Below are positions 33,530-44,773 of a DNA stretch of 64,000 nucleotides, piece by piece. Made by a program: the position numbers and the translations under genes. The notes under the pieces were generated by a model, which was not told the origin of the DNA, searched no databases, and was given only the letters and a program-made list of their open reading frames with translations. Numbering within the stretch: the stretch's first letter is position 1; each line of letters opens with the position of its first letter. Source of the stretch: Zea mays (lineage: Eukaryota > Streptophyta > Magnoliopsida > Poales > Poaceae); the NCBI RefSeq assembly GCF_902167145.1, contig NC_050105.1, positions 124,451,898-124,515,897 of the forward strand, in the 5' to 3' direction.

Positions 33530-36500
33530 ATGCCTGAAGATAAGAAAGTTGTTGGTGCTTCGAAGCTAAGCCTTTCTGAGGAGCACCTGGGCTTTCTTGA
33601 ATCAATGTCAAAGACTAATACGGAGAAGATTACCAGGGAGACTTTGGAGGGTTTATCTGAAGATACTGGCGACAGTGAAAGTTACGATGTGGATAGTGGT
33701 GGTGAAGATTCCGAAGATCGACCCTGGCGACCAAGCCATGCAGTTTTTGGTAAGTCCAGTATTAAGGAAAATCATCTTGTCAATATGAGACGGAGATACT
33801 TTCGGGACTTGTCTGTTGTGAGAGCTGACGAAGGAGAGAAGACTTGTCCGACTCCCAAGGAAAATGAGGTCGTGATATTCCGAAGCTTCTTAAAAGCTGG
33901 ATTACGATTTCCCTTGAGCAGTTTTGTCGTGGAAGTACTGAAGACATTCGAAATCTACCTTCACCAACTTATCCCCGAAGCAATCATAAGGATGAACATC
34001 TTTGTGTGGGCCGTGAGAAGCCAAGGTTTGGAACCTAACGCAAAAAGCTTCTGTAACATACACGAGCTATTGTATGAGACAAAACCCTGGGGCAAAGAGC
34101 AGTATCACAACAACTTTGGCTGCTACAGCTTCGGCGCTCGGTCCGGATCAAGCTGCCCTGTGCCAACCTTTCGAAAGAGGTGGCCCGGCGACTGGATGAC
34201 AGAATGGTTTTACGTGAAAAATGACTTGAAATCACGTGAAGATATCAAAGGTATCATTATGCGCCCTATCTGGCAACGCTTCGGCCTCCGGAAGCCGAAG
34301 GTGGAAATGGATGAAGCAGCCGAAGAGTGCCAGAGAGCCTTCGGCGTGGTTTGCTCTTTTATTGGGACAAGGGATTTGGTCCAAGAGCATATCGCCTTCA
34401 GAGTATGGCCACTTGTAGAAAAGTGGGAAATGCCGAAGGAGACCGTCAAGGAAGCTGACGAAGGTGGACTAATTAGGCTAAAATACACATTCAAATACGG
34501 AGATAAGTTTGTTGAACCAGATGATGACTGGTTAAAAAGTATTGAGGCCATAAGAGACGAATTGCTTGGGGTATACTCGAAAGCCGAAGATACTGCATTA
34601 TCAGCGGCCTTCGGAGGCCGAAAGAAGAAGAGACTTAACCGAGTATTCGATGCAATTGGGTTTGTCTACCCCGACTACCATTACGCAGTGCGAGGCCGAA
34701 AAAGGAAAGATACTTCTCCTGCAAAGGAAATTGCTTCAGCTGCTCCTAGCGAGTCATCGCCGAAGAGGAAAAAGGTAAAAGTGCTCACACACTGGCCATG
34801 TTATATTGAACCGGCCACAGTGCCTGAGTTTATTGGTGAAGCCTCTTCGGCCACCAAAGCTAGAGAACCAACTCCAGCGCCAAAAATCGGAGAAATGGCC
34901 GAAGTACCAGCAACAGAGAAAACAGAAGAACCGAGGACTGAAGAAGCAAAAACATTAGAAATTTTAAGTCCTTCAACAAAAATCCAAAAGGGTCCAGCAG
35001 CGACCCCGAAAAGAAAAAGGATGGTTAATGTGTTGGATGTTTTGGAAACAATTAAATCTTCAAGCATAACTCCGAAGAAAACTGTTGAAGCTTCTGAAGT
35101 GTCTACTGAAGCCTTTGCTGCTGAAGCTTTGAAGCAACAATTTGAAACTGAAGCTGGGCCTTCAGAGCCCATCAAGGTAAAACATTTGAAAGCTGAAGAA
35201 ACAAAATTGACAGAGGCAACTTTGGAAACCGAAAAAACAAAAATGACAAAGCCGATTTTGATTGAGGAAATTGACATTGCCGCCCGCGAAGCATCTTCCA
35301 AACTACGTGATTATATTGTGCGGCATGCTTCGGGAAAGAAATTATCTGAAAAAGAGATTTTTGAAGCTAATCACTATGCCCGAGAACTGAAGTATCCGAA
35401 GGGGGCCATAGTGTTCAATGGGACAGACGAAGATGACTTCCTATACTGTCTCCCAGACAATAAAGAATTATCCGTCTGCCGGGAGATGGCTAGAAGCATG
35501 GGGTTCCCGAAGCTTGAAGCTGGCCTTTGCGCCATGACGAAGGAGGATCTTGCAGATAGCCTTGCATACAATAGTCTGAAGGTAAAAATTGTAAATTTTG
35601 AAGTTTATGGGTTTTAAATTAATCTTTTGTCCTTATGTTAATCCGTTCATTCTTTTGAATAGGGCTTAATACTTAGCAATGCCTTAAGGGCACAAAAGAA
35701 TGCCGAAGATGAGAGCTGCACTATTGCTCTTAACAACCTTCGGACAGAGGTTATCAGGCTAAGAAACGAAGCCTTGGAAAAGGACAAAATTCTGCTTACA
35801 TTGGTGGATAAGATAAAGGAAAACGAAGCTAATTCTAAAACTCAAGCCGAAGCTCAGAAGCGCGAAATCGAAGATCTTCGGAAACAATTAGCCCGGGCTA
35901 AAGAAGAACACATTCTTGAAGAAACAAAACGAGAACTAAGTGATCAATGGGCAAATCATTTGGAAATAAATGTTGAAGAGCTTCGTGCTTCCAAGAAAAG
36001 GTGCTATGATAAATCCATAGAGTGTGTTAAGAAGATAAAATCCAGCTTCGCCAGCGTTGGCGCGTTCTCTAGTGAAGAAAATTTCACAAGGGGGAATCCA
36101 GAAGGCCCGATTGAATGGACCAGCCACAAAGCTGAGGCCTTCGAGGAAATCTTGAATAGTCGCGGGGACATTTGTGCTTTTTCGGGCGCCAGGGGAATTG
36201 TTACTATTTTGGAGAAGAAAGGGTGCGAGCATGTGAAATCTTTAGCACAATCTGAAGCTGCTTTATCCTCTGAAGATATTAAAGACCCTTCAGCTGAAGC
36301 AAGCCAGGTCGGTGGAAAATTTTTCACCGACATTTGGGACAATGGCGACCGAGAAATGGCTCAAGAAATCATTCAAAGAAGTGAAAAAGGCATCCATGGT
36401 GCTAGGAAGGTAGCCGAGGCTGCTGAGAAAAGCTCAGGGCCCGAAGGGCAAATAGGTATTAACTAGTGGGTTTTATTGTGTTGTAATTCTTGATTTCAAA

Positions 36501-36685
36501 CTTTATTCATGGTTTGTAATAGTAATATAGCCGTATCCTCTCCTCCCTCAGAACCTGCTGAGGCGTCTCCGGGCCCCCACCCAAAGGGCGACGATGAAAT
36601 TAGAAAAATGGCCGAAGCCATCATGGATAAAGTTGTCAATCAGCTACTGAACGAAGCTGCAGAAGTAGTTCTTAGGGAAGATTAA
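33530..36685 (+). CDS. E3 antisense gene: intact three-exon Transposase_28-type protein (999 aa)
   Basis: Exon 1 is 33530-35581, exon 2 35663-36455, exon 3 36531-36685; the introns (81 and 75 bp) are GT-AG and the joined exons are exactly 3000 nt. The ATG at 33530 (MPEDKKVVGA) is the first in the frame, which opens upstream at a TTG. An acidic N-terminus (residues 45-80) precedes the conserved block: FLKAGLRFPLSSFVVEVLKT, then FVWAVRSQGLEP and a WPGDWMTEWFYV stretch. Two basic clusters (GRKRKD, SPKRKKVK) look like nuclear localisation signals. A Glu/Lys/Thr-rich linker and a coiled-coil-like exon 2 (EIEDLRKQLARAKEE) follow. The E1 and E2 ORFs match over the conserved block. The gene runs against the element's own gag. 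The biochemical function is unknown; 'Transposase_28' is a family label only. The splice model rests on frame continuity and GT-AG borders, not on transcripts. Confidence 0.8.
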
Positions 36686-37668
36686 ATACTATTGTAAAAA
36701 TATTTGGAATGTGCCATGTGTTAAACTTTGTAACTTTGAATGTAATATATAATCTTTTTATGGTTCAATTCTTTACGATGCATGAAATTTTGCATACATA
36801 CTGTTTTTTGAGCCTTCGGCGAAAAAACACCTTCCCTTCTTTTCATGCTTCGTGAAGAAAATCTTTTATGTATCACAAGAATTTCCATACTTCTCTGATG
36901 GAGAATATCCAAGCTTCGTGAAAACATTCTTCGAAGCTATAAAAAAGTTTTATGTTGTTTCTCTAATAAAGCTACACTTCTTCTCAATTTATCTTGTGCC
37001 TTAGCAGGATTTTCTCTTTTTCAAAACATTCTTCGAAAATCAATAGTGTGTCCCCTTCTTGTTCTACATGCGATATGATGTATGATGCTTATGTTATGCA
37101 AAATGATGTGATGATGTTATGCAAAATGATATTTATGCCGAAGATACACACATCCCTGCAATAAAGCACTGAATCTTTTTATCTCAGCGCTGACTTTTCG
37201 CTGTAAGCCTCCCTTAGGAGCTTCTTCGCCTTTTAGTTTCAGCGGAATCAGCGTTTATTTTTCGCTGTAAGCCTCCCTTAGGAGCTTCTTCGCCTTTTAC
37301 TTTCAGCGGAATCAACGTTTATTTTTCGCTGTAAGCTCTGCATTCCCTTCGGAACGACTTTTGAGCAGAAAACTTACACTACGCTCCCTTAGGAACGACT
37401 TTTTACTATTTCGAAGAAGTTACAGTGCGTTCCTTAGAACAAGTTTTTGATAATTCGAAGGTTCTCCGTGCCACTGAAAATTCTTGTGCTTCGGCAACTC
37501 AAGCCTATGGAGAAGATATGTTTTCATTATGATAATAAGCTAAACTGTTACAAGAATTTGAAAAAAACGATAAAAGACACTTAAACTTCCCATAATTGTT
37601 CTTTACTACAAAGAAAGTAAAACTGAATGCGAAAATACAAAAAGCTGCTATCGAGGTAGGATATTTTG
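36686..37668. other. E3 spacer between antisense gene and gag
   Basis: AT-rich, non-coding. It includes a 64-bp tandem repeat (CGCTGTAAGCCTCCCTTAGG at 37199 and 37263, and a third partial copy at 37327). It probably carries the 3' ends of the two convergent transcripts. Confidence 0.6.
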
Positions 37669-39186
37669 TCAGTAAATGTGCTTCGACTCTAGCACAGTGC
37701 TATTGACTGTGCGAGCTTCGGACTCCTCTCTGAAGTCCCTCTGGGGGTGAGAGTGCTGGCTCCCTTTTGGCTGCGGAGCTCGTTGTATTGGTGGTGGCGG
37801 TGGGAGCTGTTGCCAGGAAGCTTGGGGTTGGCTTGCCGAAGCAACAGAGGCTGCAGGGTGATTGCCTACATATTTTGGAATGTAAGGCGAATGGTCCGAA
37901 GCAGTATGCATAACATGCTTCGGCTGGCTCTGTTGCGCTGCAGCTTCTGCTAGCTCCTTTTGCTTCTGAATGGTAATATGGCACATCCTGGTGGTATGGC
38001 CCTTGCCTTCACCACAGAATAGGCAGTAAATTTTTCTTGGTTGATCTCCAAATCTTCCCCCGAAGCCCCTGGTGCCTCTGCCCCTTGGCGCTGGCGACCG
38101 GAAAGAGCTTTGCTGTTGCCCCGAAGCTTGTGAGGAGCACTGTGGCCTTTGCTGTTGACTCCCTTTGTCATCATTTTGATTAGAATTGTGAATTGACCTG
38201 ACGTGCCTCGGATAAAATCTTCCTCCGAAGCCCCTGGTCATTTCAGAGAACCTGAAAGCTTCCTCCCTTCTTTGGCGAAAATCATTGTCGGCTCAAATAT
38301 ACTCGTCCATCTTCTGGAGCAGCTTCTCCAAAGTTTGAGGAGGCTTCCTGGCAAAGTACTGAGCTGAAGGTCCCGGTCGAAGTCCCTTGATCATGGCCTC
38401 AATGACAATTTCATTGGGCACTGTTGGTGCCTGTGCTCTCAGACGTAGGAACCTTCGGACATATGCCTGAAGGTATTCTTAGTGATCCTGGGTGCACTGG
38501 AATAAAGCTTGAGCAGTGACCGGCTTCGTCTGAAACCCTTGAAAGCTGGTTATCAACATATCCTTCAGCTTTTGCCATGAAGTGATTGTCCCTGGCCTAA
38601 GAGAGGAGTACCAGGTTTGTGCAACACTCCTGACAGCCATGACGAAAGACTTTGCCATGACCGCTGTGTTGCCACCATACGAAGATATGGTTGCCTCATA
38701 GCTCATCAGGAATTGTTTCGGATCTGAATGACCGTCGTACATGGGGAGCTGGGGTGGCTTGTAAGATTGTGGCCAAGGAGTAGCCTGCAGTTCTGTTGAC
38801 AGGGGAGAAGTATCATCAAAAGTAAAATTTCCGTGATGGAAATCTTCATACCAGTCGCCCTCGTTGTAGAAGCCCTCTTGATGAAGCTCTCTGCGCGGGG
38901 GCCTTTGGTTCTTGTCATCTTGAGCTAGATGCCGAAGCTCTTCAGAGGCTTCGTCTATCTGCCTTTGAAGATCAGCTAGGCGAGCCATCTTCTCCTTCTT
39001 CCGTTGGACCTGTTGATTGATCATCTCCAAATTTTGGATTTCTTGATCCAAGTCGTCCTCTGGAGGCGTTGGACTGGTGACCTTCCTCTTCTGGCTTCGG
39101 GCCTCCCTAAGAGAAACGACATCTTGATTGGGGTCCAGCGACTGCAGAGTGGCAGCCCCTGTTGCTGAAGCTTTTTTAGGTGGCAT
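37669..39186 (-). pseudogene. E3 gag with two in-frame stops
   Basis: One frame from ATG 39186 (MPPKKASATGAA) to 37669. N-terminal coiled coil (EIQNLEMINQQVQRKKEKMA), then a Gag block (YDGHSDPKQFLMSYEA), a stop TAA at 38479-38481 and a stop TGA near 38291 (consistent with CGA to TGA), then Gly/Arg-rich segments around a knuckle-like motif C-X2-C-X5-H-X4-C (CLFCGEGKGHTTRMC). Apart from the two stops there is no frameshift. No protease or pol follows, which is normal for this non-autonomous type. Confidence 0.85.
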
Positions 39187-39243
39187 GACGAAGGTGACGC
39201 TTGCTGAAGGTGTTCAAAACTCAAAAAATGGACATGAGTTCAC

Positions 39244-39258
39244 CGGAGGTGGGCGCCA
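39244..39258 (-). other. E3 primer binding site
   Basis: Minus strand TTGGCGCCCACCTCC one base from the 5' LTR, the same type as in E2. Confidence 0.75.
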
Positions 39259-39259
39259 A

Positions 39260-39939
39260 TGTTGGTGACTTGTTCTCAAATGCTAAGAATTAAGAACAAG
39301 GCAACATGAAAAGTGTTAAATGTTAAATTCCTTCATCCTTATAAACATTATGTCCCTTCGGATATAATGAATCTTGGACGACGGTTACAAAGGAAAAGAT
39401 CTTCGTAAGATTAATAGATGATAAAAGGAGCACACATATATAAAACATGAGTAATGATATGAGTATTATCATCAACTTATTTTTATTACCAAATTCATAA
39501 GAACAAATTACAAATGTACCTTCAGATCAATGGAAAGTAAAGGTACAGGGGTGATGCGAAAAAGCGTATGCCAAGTCAGCGTGAACAGTACGGGAGTACT
39601 GTTCGTCTATTTATAGGCACGGGACGCAGCCCGTGTAAAATTACATTGATGCCCTTTACATTTGACAATAACTTTATAGCAATCCTTCGAGGTTTAATTT
39701 GACTTTTCATCCTTAGGTCGGTTCCTCCTTTCTTCCGTCATGCCGAAGCTTTTCTGCACGTAGCTTCGTGATCGTCTTATCCTTCGTTGTGGTTGCTTTT
39801 CACCCCAGTCAAGCTTTGTCTTAACCATGCTCTTGTACACCCGCAACCTGACTCCGAAGATACCTGTACGCATGTTTCACTCGGAAAATATTGTCAAATC
39901 ATGTTTTTGAGGACCTTCGGAAGCCGAAGGCCCCCAACA
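39260..39939 (-). repeat. E3 5' LTR
   Basis: 680 bp, same ends as 32544-33224. About ten substitutions and one 1-bp indel between the two by eye. Confidence 0.92.
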
Positions 39940-39944
39940 CTGGG

Positions 39945-40251
39945 CTAACCAGTTCATGCCCAGAATTACATCTATGTCTTACCCCTTTATAACAATCATA
40001 TTTGTAGGAAATTCCCGTTCGGCCAATGTTACTGGGATATGGAAGACTACTTCCTTAGTAAATATCCGACCCCCAGGTGAGTGGGTAACAAATCCCTCCC
40101 TTGATTTAGTGCAAATTATGCAATATTTCTCCACAAAATTCTTGCTTGTGAAGGTATGCGATGCACAAGAATCGAAGAGGATAACTACTGGGTGATTGGC
40201 AACAAGGAACGTACCTATCATCACTGGTTCGCCCTCCCGTGTAGTAGCCAC
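39945..40251 (-). pseudogene. E4 protease remnant
   Basis: Minus-strand frame with the aspartic-protease block VVILFDSCASHTF and, near the E3 junction, ILGMNWL. The active-site triad reads D-S-C instead of D-S-G. The frame is cut by E3 just after ILGMNWL and resumes on the other side of E3 with the linker to RT. Confidence 0.8.
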
Positions 40252-40266
40252 CTGGGTATAATAGAC

Positions 40267-42102
40267 CTATCTAGTTTTCTTGAAATTCTTGCCCTTTGAA
40301 GAGTCAACCATGTTTCCCTTTGCTTGACTTGAGTTCCGAGGAGTCTGCTGAAAGTTGGATTTATTTTGCTTCGGGTATGGGCAGTCCTTGATGAAATGTC
40401 CGGACTTCCCACAGTTGAAGCAACCACTGGAGGAACTAGGAAGAGCAGGGAAACGAGTACCAGGGGCACTCGGCTGATTGGTACGAGTGGGGGCAGTAGT
40501 GGGATGAATAAAGACAGGCTGCTTGAATGGATATGAAGGTGGGCGAGGCGAAGAAAGATTTTGATTAAAAGGTTGGATCACCAACCTAGTTCTCTTCTCA
40601 GGTCCTTGATTTGACCTTTCACCTCCAAACCCCTTTGATTTTCCATGTCCCGCATTTTTGGCTTCCACTGCCAGTGCTGTACTGACAGCCTTACTTTAGG
40701 TGAGGTCCAAGCATGTTGCCATTTTCCGCTGAAGCATGTCATTGAGCCCCCTCATAAAACAATTCTTTTTCTTCAAGTCGGTATCCACCTGGTCAATGGC
40801 ATACTGAGAGAGGTGGTTGAATTTGTTGAGATACTGCATCACCGTATCTCCTCCTTGCCTCAATCGGATAAACTCTTCTAGTTTCATCTGGAGTACTCCC
40901 TCTAGAACATAATGCTCCCGGAATGCTAACTTGAATTCCTCCCAGGTAATCTGATGCCCAATAGGTTGGATTGCTGAAAAATTTGCCCACCAGGTACTAG
41001 CAGACCCTCTTAGTTGCTGAGCTGCGAATAGGGGCTTTTGCGTCTCCATGCATCGAATTAACCCAAACTTTTGTTTCATTACTCTCACCCATTCGTTGGC
41101 TTCTAAAGGTTCCTCTGCTTTGACGAAGAGCGACGATCGAGTCTCAAAGAATTCCAAATAGGTAGTACACGCAGTCCTTGAGGGGGAACTCTGCCTCCGT
41201 GCTGTTGGAATTGGTTGCCCGCCATTTCGTGCAAGAAGCACGTATTTTCAGCGGTGGCGTTGACCAGGGCAGCGATAGCCTTGGCCAAAGTCGGTGGTAC
41301 CGGTGGTGGGTTAGGAGTATCCTCCCTACCGCGAGATGTACCAGCCCCATCCTGCGCACGTGTCCGGGATGGCATCTGAGGCAAAGAAACATTTGGAAAA
41401 AATATGACATGCCAACATACACCATCTTTATTTCATTGCAGAACAGTAATAATTATACAGACTCCTTTATACAACTCAACTTCTCTTACTTATTTTACGT
41501 AAGTACAATACCTAAACTTTACTACTATAGTCTTCTTCATCTTTTGTTGTTCCGCTGTCTACTGCAGGAGACCTTCCGTCAGCAAGGTTCATGGAAGGAG
41601 GGGGCCTAAAAAGGTCCAGCTCCCCATCAAATCCTTCATTTTCTATTCCTGAAGGTCCGGCTCCCATTGCAGCAACATCTGGTGGCACATTCGGGTGCTG
41701 CCGTTCATACAATACATGCACTTCTTCATGTAAGGTATTATAGTACGCTTGCAGGTTTTCGAGGGATGCACTCAGTTCTGCCACGTGAACTAGAGCTTTC
41801 GCTTCGCAGTCCTAAGCGAAAGAGCGCAAGTTAACGACTCAATCAATGGTCGTATCGCATTCTGAAATTTCGTACTGCAGGCGACTCACTTCGGCTGACA
41901 GCTTCGCAATACGATGGCTATCCCGCTCACACACCCTATTCCTATGGCGTAGTTCTGACCGGAGTTGCTCCACCCTGGCTTCCAGGTCTCCAATTGGGTC
42001 ATTACTGCCACCACTACTTCCTTTGTGCCTAGAGGCTAGCTGATGTCGCGGTACACCCTGAGGTCCAGTCGATTTGCGCTGGGTATGCTTAGTGCGTGCC
42101 AT
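40267..42102 (-). pseudogene. E4 gag, fragmented
   Basis: Starts MARTKHTQRKS at 42102. N-terminal coiled coil (ARVEQLRSELRHRNRVCERD), then broken segments. The Gag core lies at 41241-40696 (SASTWWANFSAIQPIGHQIT, then EEFIRLRQGGDTVMQYLNKF), and a canonical zinc knuckle C-X2-C-X4-H-X4-C (CFNCGKSGHFIKDC) in 40668-40267. At least three frame changes or stops separate the parts. This is a chromovirus-type Gag, unlike those of E1-E3. Confidence 0.85.
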
Positions 42103-42343
42103 ATCTCCATAAGAGGGGACAATTTATTAGTATAGTTTTAAACATGATGCATGCATAATCTAATAATTATGGAATCAACCTTCATTGATTCCCTACTTCC
42201 TACATATATTGCACTATGTTACCCAACTTTACAAGATAAGGGACTACCAGCGAGTGATAAGGTAAGAATGAAAGAATATTTCTAGGTGAGTGTTTGAAAA
42301 TTCTTTTGAAGCACTACGTAATATATATGAGAAGATGGGTTTC

Positions 42344-42355
42344 GCTCCGATACCA
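42344..42355 (-). other. E4 primer binding site
   Basis: Minus strand TGGTATCGGAGC next to the 5' LTR, close to the initiator tRNA-Met primer site TGGTATCAGAGC seen in E5. Confidence 0.8.
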
Positions 42356-42357
42356 GC

Positions 42358-44773
42358 TGTCATAGAACCTTCCAAGGTATTAGGCCCACCTATGGATGTC
42401 CTTGTCCAAAGGACCTCGGACAACCATGTAGGTACACATAATCACTCGACAAGTTCGGTACTCTGTATCTTCATTACATCGGCCAAGAGTGTTTCACCCA
42501 TTACGCAGATATTACATCACATCGGAGGAAAGATTAAGCGGAAACAGATTACAATAACTTAATTTACATTCATAAAATATAGAGAGAAAGTATTATTACA
42601 ATACCGGGTGTTAAGAGTGCTTAAAGTATTATTACAAACCAGGGAGGCAAAACACCATCCCGCACAAAAGTTTAGTGTTTTCAATTTGGGAGGCAAACAT
42701 CCTCCTGCCTATATGATCACTGATCTGGCTCCTCCTTTGGTACCACCTTTGAACAGAAACAACAAAACTCCGCTGTTTCATTACCTACAACAACATGGGT
42801 TCGAAAACACTGAGTACAGAGTGTACTTTCGCAAGTATTACCCGACAAAAGAAAAAGACTCTTAAGGATATGCTGGCTTGAGGGAGTCAAGGTAAGGCTA
42901 TTCAAGAATCAAAGACTGTGTTTGCAGAAATGCTTACTAACAGTGGATCCATAAAAATCCAGTTTTATTATCAGGTTGGGTCATTACCTGCATCTAGAGT
43001 TATTTCTACCCTAGTTCAAGCACTTGGCCTAAACTAGCCGTCTTTTATCACCCTTTGAGTTCACTAGAATGCTATATGTAAGTCAGTGACCAAGTCTTCA
43101 TGTCTAAGAAGTAACGGCAATCCGAATCGATTAATACTCAGCTGAGAATCTCCAACCACATGACATATGTAGCACTTAACCCTTGCATATGTCAACTCAC
43201 CACCGGGTTTCTCAAGATCAGACTGGGTTTATGCCAACCGAGAGCACAGATACACCACCGTCCAGCCTCTTGCCACAGAGGGTACACACTACTCTCGCCA
43301 TCTTTCCACTCCCATTGCATGTTGGCCTTTCTAGTATTGGTCTGCCTGAGGCAAAGCTTACCTATGACGAGGCATGTGGCCAGTTAAAGGGTCCTCGGTC
43401 AGCAGGCCCACATCGGTACTGTTCTTAATCAACTCAGACAGAGACACTACACCGAAACTCTCTTCTCGTGCAAGTCACCCACCTGGTCTCATCTTTATTA
43501 TTTGAAACCCCAAAGTTTTGGTACCTGGCAGAGGTACATCTTTTTCGATGTTGAACCCATCACGGCCATGATGGATTCACCATCAAGTCTTATTTTTGAA
43601 AACTTCCCATTCCATATGAAGCATCATCTTTGTTTAAAAACAAAACAATTTGTTTTCTAAAGCATAGCTAAGCATCAGAAAACTTTTAAGTAAAACATGT
43701 ATTCAAGGAATGGTAATCAATTCCAAGGAAGGGAAATGCAACAATTGTTTAGCCCACAACTCCTATCACCTAATGCATCATTTCAAGTGATAAAGATTTT
43801 AAAATAACAAGGAAGGGGTAAATGCACCAGGGCCTACCTTGTGTTGTAGGGGACTCGGGATCTGTTCCACAAATGTCAAAGTAGAAACTGTTCTCGACAG
43901 GTGGAATTTTAGCTGATGGGGTAGTTTCATCTTCGACAATCACTTCTTCTTTGTTTTCTATACATAACAATACATATACATGAATGCTCATGTGATGCTA
44001 TGACTACGCAATAAAAACACATTAATTTGTTTCTTGAATATAACTTTCCTTCACGGTATACCCGAGTCACTAGGGTTTCCTGAATTAGTACCTTATTAGG
44101 GTTAGACAAATTCTACCTTAGGAAGCTAGGGTTTTAGGGTTTTGGGATCACACAATGTCCATCACATGTCAAACTTTACCCAAGGGTTTTATTTATCATA
44201 TTAAGCCTACCCAAAAAGTTTTATGATTTTTGGAGCTAGTAATCAATTTCTAAAATTCTAAAAAACTAGGTTTAGGCATTTTTAAATGCTAAATAATTCA
44301 TGGTTGGGACTAAAAATCTTGGAACTATTTTTATTAAATACTAGAGGAATTTAGGAGTCTAGTAAAATTGGTCCCATATTTTCATCATTTTTTCTACAAT
44401 TTCGTATGGATTTCCAAACTTAATCAGAAAAAGAAAAGGAGAAATTGTCAACAGTGTTGGGCCAAAACCAGCCCGGCCAGCCCACAAACGGGGAAAACGC
44501 GCGCGCGCCCGTGCCTTCGCTGGTGACTTTGCGCAAAGGTCCCTGTCGATTTGAACAACCCGAAAAGAGGTCGCGGCACTATTCCTGTGTTTCACTGACA
44601 TTTGCGTAAATCCCCTCCTACTTCTATTTCTTCGCAAACCTAGGTCCCCGATGACGAACGACGGTGAGCGCGCCCTCCGGCGAGCTTGTACCGACCGGGA
44701 TGCGCAACGACTGACGCCCTAACCTGGTCGACACCTATTCCTACCCCTGGCTACCCTAATCCCTCCATCAATT
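42358..44773 (-). repeat. E4 5' LTR, segment left of E5
   Basis: Matches 25328-27740 of the left LTR. It is cut at CATCAATT by the E5 insertion and continues at 55101. Confidence 0.93.

Larger units (their letters stand above)
32544..39939 (-). mobile_element. E3: non-autonomous zeon-like LTR retrotransposon
   Basis: 7.4 kb, inserted in the protease-RT linker of E4. LTRs are 32544-33224 and 39260-39939 (681/680 bp). The flanks TTGGG and CTGGG are a TSD with one mismatch. It contains a broken gag on the minus strand and an intact spliced antisense gene on the plus strand, but no protease, RT or integrase. Size, LTR length and the LTR start TGTTGGGGACCTTCGG fit maize Zeon of the cinful-zeon group; this is tentative. 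About ten LTR differences by eye. Confidence 0.9.
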
